From Desulfobaccales bacterium (lineage in GTDB: Bacteria; Desulfobacterota; Desulfobaccia; Desulfobaccales; 0-14-0-80-60-11): a stretch of 64,000 nucleotides of DNA. Below, one piece after another: positions 24,154 through 33,606 of the stretch. The DNA lies in assembly GCA_041648175.1 (NCBI GenBank), contig JBAZPO010000002.1, positions 124,001 through 188,000 of the forward strand. The letters run 5' to 3'. The notes under the pieces were generated by a model. The model was not told the origin of the DNA. It did no database searches and saw only the letters and a list, made by a program, of their open reading frames with translations. Within the stretch, counting starts at the first letter, position 1. Each line of letters begins with the position of its first letter. The position numbers were made by a program, and so were the translations under genes.

Positions 24154-24930
24154 TCACCTTTCGACTCTTTCCAGTTCGTGCTGCCGCTCCTTGGTTAAAT
24201 CCGTCTGCATGAATTCTTGGGTTTCAGGCAGACGCAAGTCAAGCTTGGGAATGGTATCAATGGCCATCGTGGCCCCCTCCACCCGGCAATCCAGGAGGTG
24301 TCCGCCGCCCTGGCGGTCCGCGGTGATGAAATGGCAGTGGTAACCGGCCAGGTTGACGCCGGACAGGTATTGGGGATAGCGGAAGGCCACGATTACCCCT
24401 TTAACATTGGTAAACTCAAAAACCGCCTGTTTTTTGGCAACCTCCGTTAAGGGGGGATAGGGCTTATGCTGGCGGGGAACGCTTCTGGTCTTGACGTATG
24501 GGAAGAACCCTTCGATCTTAATGGCGTAGAGGAGATTTGGGCTGGGCAACAGGGTAGTGATATAGCCGGTCAGTTGCCGGTAGGTCAGGGGGTTTTCCAG
24601 CATGTGGGTTTTAGTGGCCTTAAAGAAAGTCACTTCCGCGAACGGAGTCTTCATAGTGCCGGCCACAGGAGTAACCCGGCCATCGTCCCTGATCTGGTAA
24701 AATTTCCCGTCCAGTGCGATCATTTCGCCGTTCAGGGCGTTAAAAGTTCCGACGCCGAAGTCGCCATGCCGGGCCAACTCTTCAAACGTCAGGTCCCCGT
24801 CGTAGACTCCATCCATGAGGGCCTGGAGGGTGGAGGTTTGGAAAATCCGGTGGCTTTCGGCGGCGTGGAGGGAACCAACCAGGCTTAGGGTCAGGAAGAA
24901 TGCCAGGAACAGGCAGCGTACGGGTTTCAT
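24154..24930 (-). CDS. budA: Acetolactate decarboxylase, apparently exported
   Basis: A 258-aa protein of the alpha-acetolactate decarboxylase family, which makes acetoin from 2-acetolactate. Family motifs: QTSTLQALMDGVYDGDLTFEEL, HGDFGVGTFNALNGEMIALDG, and GVNLAGYHCHFITADRQGGGHLLDC, which carries the zinc-binding histidines. The C-terminus has an extra charged tail. The N-terminus MKPVRCLFLAFFLTLSLVG with SLHAAES is a clear signal peptide, so the enzyme would act in the periplasm. No acetolactate synthase gene is nearby. Confidence 0.88.
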   Translation of the reverse strand: MKPVRCLFLAFFLTLSLVGSLHAAESHRIFQTSTLQALMDGVYDGDLTFEELARHGDFGVGTFNALNGEMIALDGKFYQIRDDGRVTPVAGTMKTPFAEVTFFKATKTHMLENPLTYRQLTGYITTLLPSPNLLYAIKIEGFFPYVKTRSVPRQHKPYPPLTEVAKKQAVFEFTNVKGVIVAFRYPQYLSGVNLAGYHCHFITADRQGGGHLLDCRVEGATMAIDTIPKLDLRLPETQEFMQTDLTKERQHELERVER

Positions 24931-25485
24931 TGCATCACGTCCTCAGTGCCTCTGGGACCAGGCAGGGCCGGTATTTTGGGATCGGGTTTTGATTCCGGTG
25001 CTATAACAGTCGACCATCCGCCTATCTTATCATTTTCTGGGGGGGAAAGGATGAGGTGAGGAACTGTAAAGACCGAATCGGATTTTCCTTGATTCACTTT
25101 AAGCCACATCAATCACAAAAATATACATAAATATTTAGGTAAAAATGCCTAGAGTGATTTGACACTTTTGACCATAGCTTAATCTTCCGAGTTTGGGTTA
25201 CATAAAGTCATACCCTAATGATATCCGCTTGAAGGCCCCATCGAGGCAACAGAGAAGATATCGTCTTCATGGCATCCTGTTTTGGCACCCATAGATCATT
25301 TTTGGGGCAGATGGGATTGTTGACAGAAACCTCACTCCGGTCATCCACAAAAAAAAGGACCCATATTCTGACTTGACAGCTAAAACCAAGGGTAAAGATT
25401 GGCTTCATATTGTGTTCTGGTTAGGGCAATTACTTAATAAAAACAGAACGCGGCAGCCAACTCATGGCGCTCCAAGGAGGGAGAC
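24931..25485. other. Intergenic region without a supported gene
   Basis: 555 bases. AT-rich from about 25080 to 25210. A 66-codon minus-strand frame (25208-25408) lacks a ribosome binding site and resembles no known protein. It probably contains promoters for the flanking genes, but none stands out. Confidence 0.5.
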
Positions 25486-25875
25486 TTGTACAGTTGGAGA
25501 AAAAGGCTCAACAGCCCAAGAATAATTTTCCTATGGACGGTAATGCTGATGTACCTGGCTATCCCTGCTTCGGTCCCGGCTGGGATGATCTCGCTGGAAG
25601 ACTTCATAGAGATTACCGATATTACCGGAAAGGCGCCTTGCAGTGAGATCCTTACCACTGACGAGGCGATTTTTGGTATCAATTCTGTTACTTCGTCGTT
25701 AGATCACGCTTTTCAGGATGATCTATCTGTTCTTGCAATACCGGGCGATAACCACCGCCTGGAGGTCCTGGGAAAGGATGTGTATTTAATTCCCTCCATA
25801 GAGTCCTCAAATATTGATCCAAGAGACCTAAAGCAACTCGAATTTGAGCTCCATTTCTTAGCTCCCAATAGATAA
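25486..25875 (+). CDS. Hypothetical exported protein with TTG start
   Basis: A 129-aa protein of unknown function. The start is set by AAGGAGG at 25474-25480, five bases before a TTG codon. From there the protein has a complete signal peptide (YSWRKRLNSPR basic region, then a hydrophobic core IIFLWTVMLMYLAIPAS). An internal ATG at 25543 would remove most of it. The mature part is acidic and includes LSVLAIPGDNHRLEVLGKDVYLIP. No family recognised. Confidence 0.5.
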   Translation: MYSWRKRLNSPRIIFLWTVMLMYLAIPASVPAGMISLEDFIEITDITGKAPCSEILTTDEAIFGINSVTSSLDHAFQDDLSVLAIPGDNHRLEVLGKDVYLIPSIESSNIDPRDLKQLEFELHFLAPNR

Positions 25876-26121
25876 TATACCCGCAGACCTCAGGCCTAAT
25901 CAGCTAAATTTCCCGGTATGCCCGGGTAAATTACAACATAACGCGGCTCACCCACTCTCCCTTTGAGGTTGAGGAAGACATGCACGCGGGAACTTGGTCT
26001 TCGACCTGACAAAGGCAATATTTATGCTGCGCTCAGGAACTTATCACAACTCTCAACTTCCACTATCCAGATAATACCCGGCATTTATTCCACCCAATCG
26101 ATAGCTGCCAAAGATGGCAAG

Positions 26122-28836
26122 CTAGGGTGCAGGATGACGCTCTCTTAACAGCCGGAGGAGCGCTGGCAAGACGCTCAATGCGGCCAGCAAAACACTCAGG
26201 CTGCCTACCGCGGACAAGAGCCCCAAGGTAAAGGTGCCATGGTGGCCCGAAATCATTAAGCTGCCGAAACCCACGGCGGTAGTCAACGCGGCTAAAAGAA
26301 CCCCTTTGGCGGTACCCGCAGGTAAGGTGATGACCCGAGCCGATTTTTCCTGTTGCCAGCGCACCAGGATGATAATACCGTACTCTACAGCTTCTCCCAG
26401 TATCAGCGGTAAAAAGAGCACATTAGCCTGGTTAAAAGGGACCTCCAAAAGCCACATCAGGCTCAAGGTTAATGAGGTCCCCACTATCAGAGGGACCAAG
26501 GCCAGGATCGTCAGCCGCAAACTTCGCAGCAGGAACGCTACCATCAAGGCAATGCCTAAGAGGGAAACCCCGGCCGCCCAGAGACAGGCGTTGCGAAACG
26601 CCAAGGTGAATACATAAAGTAACACCGGGTCCCCGATGACGTTAGGGTCTATGCCCCTTAAGTCGCGCACAAATTCCCCTAAAGGCTCAGGATTCCAAAT
26701 ATCCCGGGAAGGGAAGATCCGGATAAGATACTGCCCCTCGGGGCTGATGAAGCGCTCGCGCACATTTTGGGGCAAATCCTCAAGGCGCGGCGGTCTCATG
26801 GCCCGATCCGTATTAGCCCGCAAAAAGTCCCATTGGTCGTGCAGATCGGAGAAAAATTTTTGCTCAAAATCTGCCAGGCGCGTGGCGGTCTGGGGATTGG
26901 TTCCCTGCTTTAAGAGAGGGATAAGGCGCAAAAGCGAACGGTTGACTTCGCTAAGCTTCTCCTGGATGGGCTTATCCTCAGGCTCCCAATGGCTTTCCAC
27001 GGCACGCGACAGCTTGAACCGGATACTCCCCAGGATAGAGGCAAGTTCTATTGGGCCCGAAGGGCTTGGCGGGCCGGCAGCAAAATCTACCCCGGTCACC
27101 AAGGGCTTCAGTTCAGCCAACAGACGTTGCTTGTCTTTCACCTGGCCAGGCAGGAAAGATAGGATGGACTCCACGTGGGAGACGCTGTCCAGCTTTTTCA
27201 AGGCCTCCGTCAGGCGCGGCAGATCCTTGATGCTACTAACTGTCATAGCCCCATAAGTGGTTGAGTATTTGGACTCCCGAATGAGCTTCTGTTCCCAGAC
27301 TACGGACTCGGTTCGGGGATTTTGCAGGTGCAACGGGTTTAAGTCAAAAGGAACGTGAAACAGGCTAACCCCGCCTATGACCGTGATGACCAATCCCAAG
27401 GCTGCCACCAGGCCTGGCCGCCGCCACCTCAGGGAAAGAAAGGAACGAGGTGTGCCGCCGCATTCTACTTCAAAAGGTCCGGAGGTCCATCGTTCGGTCA
27501 CGATTGCCAGAGCCGGCAGCAAAACCAGAAAAGCAAATATGTTGACCAGGATACCCAAGGTAATGATGAGTCCCAGTTCTTCCAATCCTTTAAACCCGGT
27601 AAATATCAAGGGGGCCACCGAGACCACCGCGGTCAGGGCGGCATAAAAGATTCCCGGGGAGGCGTGTCTGATGGTGCAGGCCAGGTTGCCCCTGGTGCAG
27701 AGCGGTTCCCGACCCTGTTCCTCCTCCAGGCGGGAATACCAGTGGATACCGAAGTCCACGGTGATTCCCAGCAACAGAGGTCCAAAGACAATGGAGAGCA
27801 GGTTCAGGTGCCCCACCGCGAGGGCCGCGACGCCGAAAGTCCAGCACAGCCCAATAAACAGGACCGCTCCTTGTACCAGGGTTCTTTTCAGGCTGCGGAA
27901 AAAGAGGATCATTAATAACATTTGCCCGACGAGGGACACCCAGGAGGCGAGTCCAACATCGGCCATGGCCTCGGACATTTCATCAGCTTCCAAGGCTCCG
28001 GGGCCGGTAACCCCGGCCTGGATGCCTGGAAAGCGGGCTTTAACCCGATCCAGGACCTGTCGCAGCAGCTTTAAATCTTCGGCGGCCTCGGTATGGTCTT
28101 CTTGCCGGGTAGTCACCAAAAGCAGCAGATACTTATCGTTCTCCGTAAAAAAGTAGCCTGCCTGGTTCAGGTCGGCCATCCCTCCGGGGAAAATACTTTT
28201 AAAAGGTGAGTCAAACGCTCCGCCCCCGGTCAGGCTTATCTCCAGTTGGTTAAGGGTGGCTTGCAGCAGCCCAAGATCGGGAATCTTCGCTTTTTCCTGT
28301 CCTTCTTTTAAAAACCCGGTAAAGAGCTCCCCCAACATGGCCCGGGTGAGCTCTTCGTTAACCACTTGAAAGAACCGGTTAAGGCGGGGATCGGCGGCTA
28401 GGGCTCGCAACTCCTTTTGATGCTCGGAGAACTTGCCCTTGAGTTCGAGCAGCTCCTTCTGTCCCAGATAAAGCAAAGCCCAATGCTTGAACTTTTGCGG
28501 ATCAACCCGATAGAATATCTCCCGAAAGTTTTGAGGGTAGAGCGCCAATTCTGCCGCCAGGGCCTCAACAAACTGGACGCTATGCTTTGGGTCGGAATTC
28601 TCCACTACCACGGCGAGATTATCCCGGGAGCCGAATTGTCGATCCATTACTTCACTCAACTGCATAATACGAAGGTTGGAGCCCACCAGGTCGCCCCGGC
28701 TGGTCCGCATCGACAAGTGGTTCAAGGCATAGTAGACGGAGAACGCCGTCATCAAGAGGCTAAACAGAATTATCAGCCAGGCGCTGCGGAATAGCGCCTT
28801 GCTCAAGCTTGAACCGAGGTTATGAAACCTGGACAA
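26122..28836 (-). CDS. hpnN: RND-superfamily transporter, HpnN-like (MMPL type)
   Basis: A 904-aa inner-membrane protein with the duplicated RND layout: a first transmembrane helix at residues 14-34, a large periplasmic loop (about 40-270), a six-helix bundle, a second large loop, and a last bundle. The conserved GITVDFGIHWYSRLEEEQG and LILGEAVEYGIIILVRWQQE segments are the family's TM4-type signatures. The pattern fits HpnN, which moves hopanoids to the outer membrane, or another MMPL lipid exporter. An HpnI-like gene lies 1 kb away with the same orientation, which favours a hopanoid link. No squalene-hopene cyclase is in the window. Confidence 0.8.
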   Translation of the reverse strand: MSRFHNLGSSLSKALFRSAWLIILFSLLMTAFSVYYALNHLSMRTSRGDLVGSNLRIMQLSEVMDRQFGSRDNLAVVVENSDPKHSVQFVEALAAELALYPQNFREIFYRVDPQKFKHWALLYLGQKELLELKGKFSEHQKELRALAADPRLNRFFQVVNEELTRAMLGELFTGFLKEGQEKAKIPDLGLLQATLNQLEISLTGGGAFDSPFKSIFPGGMADLNQAGYFFTENDKYLLLLVTTRQEDHTEAAEDLKLLRQVLDRVKARFPGIQAGVTGPGALEADEMSEAMADVGLASWVSLVGQMLLMILFFRSLKRTLVQGAVLFIGLCWTFGVAALAVGHLNLLSIVFGPLLLGITVDFGIHWYSRLEEEQGREPLCTRGNLACTIRHASPGIFYAALTAVVSVAPLIFTGFKGLEELGLIITLGILVNIFAFLVLLPALAIVTERWTSGPFEVECGGTPRSFLSLRWRRPGLVAALGLVITVIGGVSLFHVPFDLNPLHLQNPRTESVVWEQKLIRESKYSTTYGAMTVSSIKDLPRLTEALKKLDSVSHVESILSFLPGQVKDKQRLLAELKPLVTGVDFAAGPPSPSGPIELASILGSIRFKLSRAVESHWEPEDKPIQEKLSEVNRSLLRLIPLLKQGTNPQTATRLADFEQKFFSDLHDQWDFLRANTDRAMRPPRLEDLPQNVRERFISPEGQYLIRIFPSRDIWNPEPLGEFVRDLRGIDPNVIGDPVLLYVFTLAFRNACLWAAGVSLLGIALMVAFLLRSLRLTILALVPLIVGTSLTLSLMWLLEVPFNQANVLFLPLILGEAVEYGIIILVRWQQEKSARVITLPAGTAKGVLLAALTTAVGFGSLMISGHHGTFTLGLLSAVGSLSVLLAALSVLPALLRLLRERHPAP

Positions 28837-29062
28837 AAAGAGTCCTTTTTGGAAAAGTGGTATTTGGCCCAGAAAAATCAGGCGGATTGCCTAACACACA
28901 AATATAGCCTTTTGGCTTACGCAAACCCAACTAATTTTATTGGCTCCCGGAGACAAGCAAACTCAGGAGAATGGAAGGGTGTCGTTTGATCGTTTTTCAA
29001 CTTATTCCGAAGCTTAACTTGGGAATGAGTTAAAAATCAAAAAGCGGCTATCTGTCTTCTTC

Positions 29063-29818
29063 CTAATCCTTCCGGTTAATCATGGCCGCCAGGTAGCCGG
29101 CGCCAAAGCCGTTGTCGATGTTCACCACCGCAAGGCCCGTGGCGCAGGAATTGAGCATGGCTAAAAGCGCGGCCAGGCCGCCGAAGGAGGCGCCGTAACC
29201 GATGCTGGTTGGCACCGCGACCACCGGCCGGTCCACCAGGCCCGCCACCACGCTGGGGAGCGCCCCTTCCATGCCCGCCACCACGATGAAGCAGGTGGCC
29301 TGGGCCAGCAAATCCTGGTGCGCCAGGAGGCGGTGCAGGCCTGCCACCCCCACATCGTACAGGGCTTCCGCGCGGTGGCCCATGATGCGGGCGGTGACCA
29401 GGGCCTCTTCGGACACGGGAATGTCCGAGGTGCCAGCCGAAATCACCAGGATCAGACCCCGGCCCCGGTCGGGGATTTCTCCCCGGCTGAGGGTTAACGC
29501 CCGGGAGTCGGGATAATAACGGACGCCCGGAAAGTCGGACGTGAGCGCCGCGGCCATGTCCGGCTCCAGACGGGTCACCAGGATGTTATCCGAGCGAGCG
29601 CTCAGGGACGTAAGGATGCCCCGGATCTGTTCCAGACTCTTACCCGCGGCGAACACTACTTCGGGGAAACTTTGCCGGAGTTGGCGGTGATGATCCACCC
29701 GGGCGAACCCCAGGTCTTCAAAGGGCAGGGTGCGAAGACGCTTCAGGGCCTCAGTCACCGGCACCCGCCCGGCTCGGACCTCCTCCAACAACTGTTTCAG
29801 GATTTTCTTATCCATCAA
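29063..29818 (-). CDS. larB: LarB, pyridinium-3,5-biscarboxylic acid mononucleotide synthase
   Basis: A 251-aa protein of the LarB family (AIR carboxylase/PurE-related). LarB starts nickel-pincer cofactor synthesis by carboxylating and hydrolysing nicotinic acid adenine dinucleotide. Motifs are RVDHHRQLRQSFPEVVFAAGKS, VISAGTSDIPVSEEALVTARIMG, FIVVAGMEGALPSVVAGL and VPTSIGYGASFGG, ending NIDNGFGAGYLAAMI. LarC and LarE are not in the window, so its use is unclear. The HpnI-like gene lies upstream, 64 bases away. Confidence 0.92.
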   Translation of the reverse strand: MMDKKILKQLLEEVRAGRVPVTEALKRLRTLPFEDLGFARVDHHRQLRQSFPEVVFAAGKSLEQIRGILTSLSARSDNILVTRLEPDMAAALTSDFPGVRYYPDSRALTLSRGEIPDRGRGLILVISAGTSDIPVSEEALVTARIMGHRAEALYDVGVAGLHRLLAHQDLLAQATCFIVVAGMEGALPSVVAGLVDRPVVAVPTSIGYGASFGGLAALLAMLNSCATGLAVVNIDNGFGAGYLAAMINRKD

Positions 29819-29881
29819 TCATTCCTTCATGGATTCGTAGCCACAGGCGTTTCGCCTATGGAGCCCGTCCTCAGATTCAAA

Positions 29882-31024
29882 TTACCAAAGCTCCAGCTTG
29901 CCCTCAGGGGTCACGCGAAAATTTCGTTCACCCCAAGAGACCCGGCTGCCCAGGAAACTCGCCAGCCACAGGCCGAAGGATAACAAGTCTTTCAGGGGCA
30001 AAAGGCCCAAGGCCCACCAGGGCAGGTCCCCCTTCAGACAGAGGCGCTCGGAAAACCCGGCCACCACCCCGCGCAGCATAAGAGTGGCCGCCACCAAGCC
30101 CCAGGCCCACGGAGCCAGCCCTGCGGCCACCAGAACCGCGAGGCTGTATACCAGGGCGTGGGTAATGCCGTAGGCCAGGTAGCCGCCGGGGCGGCAGACC
30201 CGGTAGGTGCGGGCCCAACGGAGCTGGTGGGCCAGGTAGGCCGCCAAACTCATCTCGGGGTTATTGGTCTCCACCACGTAGGGCAGAATCAAGACCTGAA
30301 GCCCCGTCTGGGCAACCCTGTAGCCCAATTGATAATCATCCGCTAAAAAATCAGCCAGGGGGGCGAAACCGCCGCTGGCGGTAAGGGCCTGCCGGGTCAG
30401 GGCCATAGTGGCCCCCAGCGCAAACCGTATCTCCTCGACCGACGTGGCCGCGGCCACCGAAGGGATAAAATCCGCGGCGATGGTCATGGCTTCAAGGGCG
30501 GCGCCCAGGGTTTGGGGCCGGCCGGCCCGGTATGGGCAGCTCACCAGGCCCAGCCCCGGCTCCCGGAAGGCTGCGGCCACCTGGGCCAGGTAATCGGGGT
30601 CCACCTTCACGTCCCCGTCGGCAACCACCAAGAGATCATACCGCGCCCGGGGCAGAAGCTGCTGCAAGGTGCTGATTTTCGGATTGAGTCCCAGATCCTC
30701 CGGGCAGACGACAATCTCTAGATCGCACCGGGGATAAGCCTGCTGCAATTCCACCAGGAGCGCCACCACCGGGTCGTCAGCCTCCCGCACCCCGAAGAGC
30801 ACCTGAAAGGGCTGGTAAGTCTGGGCCAGGAAGCTCGCCAGACATTCTTTGGAGAGGGATCCCAAGCCCTTGAGGGGCTTCAAGACGGTGATGCCAGGGC
30901 CAGTGGCAACCGGTGGGGCAGGGGGAGGGGACTGAAAAAACCGCCACAAGGAGACCAACGCCAGAAATTGGTAGAACCAGGCTGCCGCCAGCAGGAGAAT
31001 AAACAGATAAGCCATGGCACCCAT
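29882..31024 (-). CDS. hpnI: Hopanoid-type glycosyltransferase, HpnI-like
   Basis: A 380-aa GT2-like membrane glycosyltransferase resembling ceramide glucosyltransferase and HpnI, which adds N-acetylglucosamine to bacteriohopanetetrol. An N-terminal membrane helix (residues 4-24) is followed by VLKPLKG, the D1 region FGVREADDP, D2 in VVADGDVKVD, D3 in LADDYQLG and the QLRWAR motif (the Q/R-x-x-R-W signature). At least three C-terminal hydrophobic segments follow. Start could be TTG at 31027, ATG at 31024 or ATG at 31015; none has a strong ribosome site. Confidence 0.82.
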   Translation of the reverse strand: MGAMAYLFILLLAAAWFYQFLALVSLWRFFQSPPPAPPVATGPGITVLKPLKGLGSLSKECLASFLAQTYQPFQVLFGVREADDPVVALLVELQQAYPRCDLEIVVCPEDLGLNPKISTLQQLLPRARYDLLVVADGDVKVDPDYLAQVAAAFREPGLGLVSCPYRAGRPQTLGAALEAMTIAADFIPSVAAATSVEEIRFALGATMALTRQALTASGGFAPLADFLADDYQLGYRVAQTGLQVLILPYVVETNNPEMSLAAYLAHQLRWARTYRVCRPGGYLAYGITHALVYSLAVLVAAGLAPWAWGLVAATLMLRGVVAGFSERLCLKGDLPWWALGLLPLKDLLSFGLWLASFLGSRVSWGERNFRVTPEGKLELW

Positions 31025-31027
31025 CAA

Positions 31028-31400
31028 GTCGCAGGCCGATAGCAGCAGCCCGATTATGAATCGCGCTGGGTCCGTGAACCCATTATCCCACGATAACTAT
31101 TAATCATACCATCTCCCCGGAAAAAGATACAGTTCCGTGACCTTGGCTGCTGGCAGATCCCCTCGCGGTGATATTTTTCACCGCCGAGGCGCAGAGAACG
31201 CAGAGGGGGCATATGTTGAATTAACTAAGTCGTTACGAATAAATAACTGAAAACCGCCTTGACCCTTGCCCTTTTGGGATATGCGCCTTATCGTAACCTA
31301 TGGTTTAAGTGCGGGCGGGGATGGACAAATCCGGGCTGCTTCGTTAAACCCGATCCGGCCCGAAATAGGCTGAAAACCCCTAAAAGAAAGGAGAAACCTC
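31028..31400. other. Intergenic region between hpnI and a thioredoxin-like gene
   Basis: 373 bases between divergent genes. It contains CACCGCCGAGGCGCAGAGAA, a common dispersed fragment, and no supported gene. Promoters for both sides are expected here. Confidence 0.5.
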
Positions 31401-31739
31401 ATGGGAGAAATCAACTGGCGGGATAGCTGGGATTCGGCCCAGGAAGAGGCCCAGAAAGCGAACCGGCGCATCGTGCTGGAACTGTATATGGACGGCTGCT
31501 CTCACTGCACCCGGCTACACACCGAGACTCACGCCGACGCGGGGGTGGTGGAGAGCTTGAATTCCAAGTATGTCCCGGTACGCCTGGAGGGACGCAGTCA
31601 TATGGATGTTGTGAAAAAATTCAACGTCACCGGCGCGCCCACCACTTTGGTCTTTTCGCCGGATGGCAAAGAGCTGCACCGGTTTGCGGGTTTTGTCCCC
31701 CCGGCTGATTACTTGAAGGAACTAGAGAAAACCGGTTGA
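31401..31739 (+). CDS. Thioredoxin-fold protein
   Basis: A 112-aa thioredoxin-like protein of the DUF255/thioredoxin_7 type. The active site is C-S-H-C (YMDGCSHCTRLHTET near residue 34), followed by VPVRLEGR, VTGAPTTLVFSPDGKELHRFAGFVPPADYL with the expected cis-proline (GAPTT). No signal peptide, so cytoplasmic. AAAGGAG precedes the ATG. The CSHC motif and the surrounding pattern suggest thiol repair or reduction; substrates are unknown. Confidence 0.85.
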   Translation: MGEINWRDSWDSAQEEAQKANRRIVLELYMDGCSHCTRLHTETHADAGVVESLNSKYVPVRLEGRSHMDVVKKFNVTGAPTTLVFSPDGKELHRFAGFVPPADYLKELEKTG

Positions 31740-32086
31740 GGCCCTGTGCGCTATGACCGGTTTTCCCAGCGCACCGTTTCTGTTTGGGTCATCAGCGCAG
31801 GTCCTTAAAGTCCAAAGCGACCTTCTTGTGCCATCATGAGGACCTGGCGGCCCCAGTCTCCCATGGTGGCGCGGGGTTTGATTTCCCTTGAAAGGAGTTC
31901 CAGCGGTTCAGCGAAGGCGGTGACTGTGTTTAAGCCCCCGTTCTATTAATTCATATGTACTGCGGTTTTCCGGCCGCATCGCCGCCATTCTGAGTTGCCA
32001 ATCCAGGAAATTTTGATAGTATAAGGCTGCATGTTCAACCGAAGGCCCTTCGGGTCCGAAGATCATTTCTGCATGCAAGGGGCTCC
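31740..32086. other. Intergenic region with a possible gene remnant
   Basis: 347 bases. On the minus strand about 31945-31805 reads ...GLNTVTAFAEPLELLSREIK and RATMGDWGRQVLMMAQEG before a stop, which looks protein-like but has no start codon. I treat it as a possible broken gene of unknown kind. Confidence 0.3.
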
Positions 32087-33067
32087 ATGAATTTTCGCGT
32101 CAAATTCAGCGTTACAGTTTGGGTGATTCTGGCAGTTTTGGTAATGGCAGCAGGATTGGCAGCGGGTGAGGATGAAGGCTTTAGCGTGTCCGCCCGCTCC
32201 TTTGTCATTATGGACGCCAAAACCGGCAAGATCTTATTGTCTCTCAACCCCCAGCTCTTTTTGCCGCCGGCCAGTACCCTCAAAGTTATGACTGCTTTGG
32301 GGGTAGTAGAGCACCTGAAGATGGACGACAAGGTGAACGTCAGCGCCTACGCCGCGGCAGCCCCAGCCTCCAAGATCAACATTAAGCCGGGGGAGACCTA
32401 CACGGTGGAGGAGTTGCTTTACGCCCTCTTGCTGAACTCGGCCAACGACGCGGCCCGGGCCCTGGCAGAAAAGGTTTGCGGCAGTGAGCCAGCCTTTGTC
32501 CATCAACTCACCCAAGAAGTGCGCCAGTGGGGGGCCTACCGCACCGCGTGCGCCACCGCCAACGGCCTCCCCGCGGACAATCAGTACTCCACCGCCGAGG
32601 ACCTGGCCAACTTGTTTCGCCGGGCCATGAGTAATCCGGAACTCGCTAAGATCATGTCCACCAAGTACCACACCATTCAGGGAGACCGGGAATTACGGAA
32701 CCATAACCGCTTCCTGTTTACCACGCCCCTGGCGGTGGCGGGTAAAACCGGGTATACCCGGGCGGCCAAGCACACTTATGTGGGTCTGTTTAAGAACGGC
32801 GATAAGGAAATTATCGTCGCCATGATGGGGAGCACGAAGAAGTGGGCCGATCTGCGGCCGTTGATCGAAAAGGGCTTCGAACTCGAAGGGGCCCCCATCG
32901 CCAAGCTGCCGCCCGCGGAAGAGAAGCTCTGGTTTGCCAAGGGTAACGGCAAAGCCACCCGGGTCTCCCGGAGCCGGAAGCGGGGGTACAAAGTGGTGGC
33001 AGGTTCTGCGGGATCGGTGCCAACTAAGAAAAAATCCGCCAAGAGAAGGATGAAGAACGGGGACTAA
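32087..33067 (+). CDS. D-alanyl-D-alanine carboxypeptidase (S11 family)
   Basis: A 326-aa penicillin-binding protein of the DacA/DacC/DacD type that trims D-Ala from peptidoglycan stem peptides in the periplasm. Signal peptide at residues 1-26. Catalytic motifs are S-T-L-K (PASTLKVMTA), S-A-N (LNSANDAA) and K-T-G (VAGKTGYTRAAKHTYVG). After the catalytic domain the protein ends with a very basic tail (RSRKRGYK, KKKSAKRRMK), longer and more basic than a normal membrane anchor, which may bind wall polymers or membrane lipids. The next gene follows after 32 bases. Confidence 0.92.
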   Translation: MNFRVKFSVTVWVILAVLVMAAGLAAGEDEGFSVSARSFVIMDAKTGKILLSLNPQLFLPPASTLKVMTALGVVEHLKMDDKVNVSAYAAAAPASKINIKPGETYTVEELLYALLLNSANDAARALAEKVCGSEPAFVHQLTQEVRQWGAYRTACATANGLPADNQYSTAEDLANLFRRAMSNPELAKIMSTKYHTIQGDRELRNHNRFLFTTPLAVAGKTGYTRAAKHTYVGLFKNGDKEIIVAMMGSTKKWADLRPLIEKGFELEGAPIAKLPPAEEKLWFAKGNGKATRVSRSRKRGYKVVAGSAGSVPTKKKSAKRRMKNGD

Positions 33068-33099
33068 GAATAGTCCGCGGCTTCGGAGAACCAGGCACC

Positions 33100-33399
33100 A
33101 TGAAACCCAAAAAAGGTTTGTTCAACAAGGTGAAAAACAAGGCCACCCGGCGGAGATTCTTGGTGTCCACCATCCGCAAGGGGGACGATGTCTTTGAGAC
33201 CGGCGTCTTTGTAGCCAATTTTTTCTATATCCCCCGACACTTGTCCCAGCCGGACCTGGCAGTGGAGACCAACTCCTGGGACGAGGCCTTTACCCTGCAC
33301 TACAAGTTGACAGTCCGCCTTACCGAGGAGCACCCCATGCGGGTGATGCAGGATTACCTGCAGGCTGCCGAAACTACAACTGCATCCCCGCAGGATTAA
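33100..33399 (+). CDS. Hypothetical protein downstream of dac
   Basis: A 99-aa protein with a basic N-terminus (MKPKKGLFNKVKNKATRRRF) and an alpha/beta body (VSTIRKGDDVFETGVFV, WDEAFTLHYKLTVRLTEEHP). No family recognised. Short distance to the carboxypeptidase gene suggests one operon. Confidence 0.6.
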   Translation: MKPKKGLFNKVKNKATRRRFLVSTIRKGDDVFETGVFVANFFYIPRHLSQPDLAVETNSWDEAFTLHYKLTVRLTEEHPMRVMQDYLQAAETTTASPQD

Positions 33400-33481
33400 G
33401 GAGTCCCCGCCGGCTTCTGGAATCCTCCCCACAAGCAGCGCATTTCATCATACCGGTCATAGCTGTAATTAATTAAAATCT

Positions 33482-33554
33482 CTGTCAAGTTACGGTTTGG
33501 CAAGATATTGTCGAGATTGCTTTGCCTTGACAGAATGGGAAGGGTAGTTATCTT
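33482..33554 (+). promoter_or_regulatory. Promoter region of the Cys-rich peptide cassette
   Basis: TTGACA (33527-33532), 16 bases, TATCTT (33549-33554) is a plausible sigma70-type promoter. The -35 is part of CTTGACAG, whose inverted partner CTGTCAAG lies at 33482-33489, a possible operator pair 44 bases apart centre to centre. Confidence 0.45.
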
Positions 33555-33606
33555 TAAAGATTAAGGTAAAGTATCAGAAATATGTATACATAGATAGGAG
33601 GACGCC

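Noticed and set aside
25208..25408. 66-codon minus-strand frame
   Set aside because: No Shine-Dalgarno sequence and no recognisable pattern.
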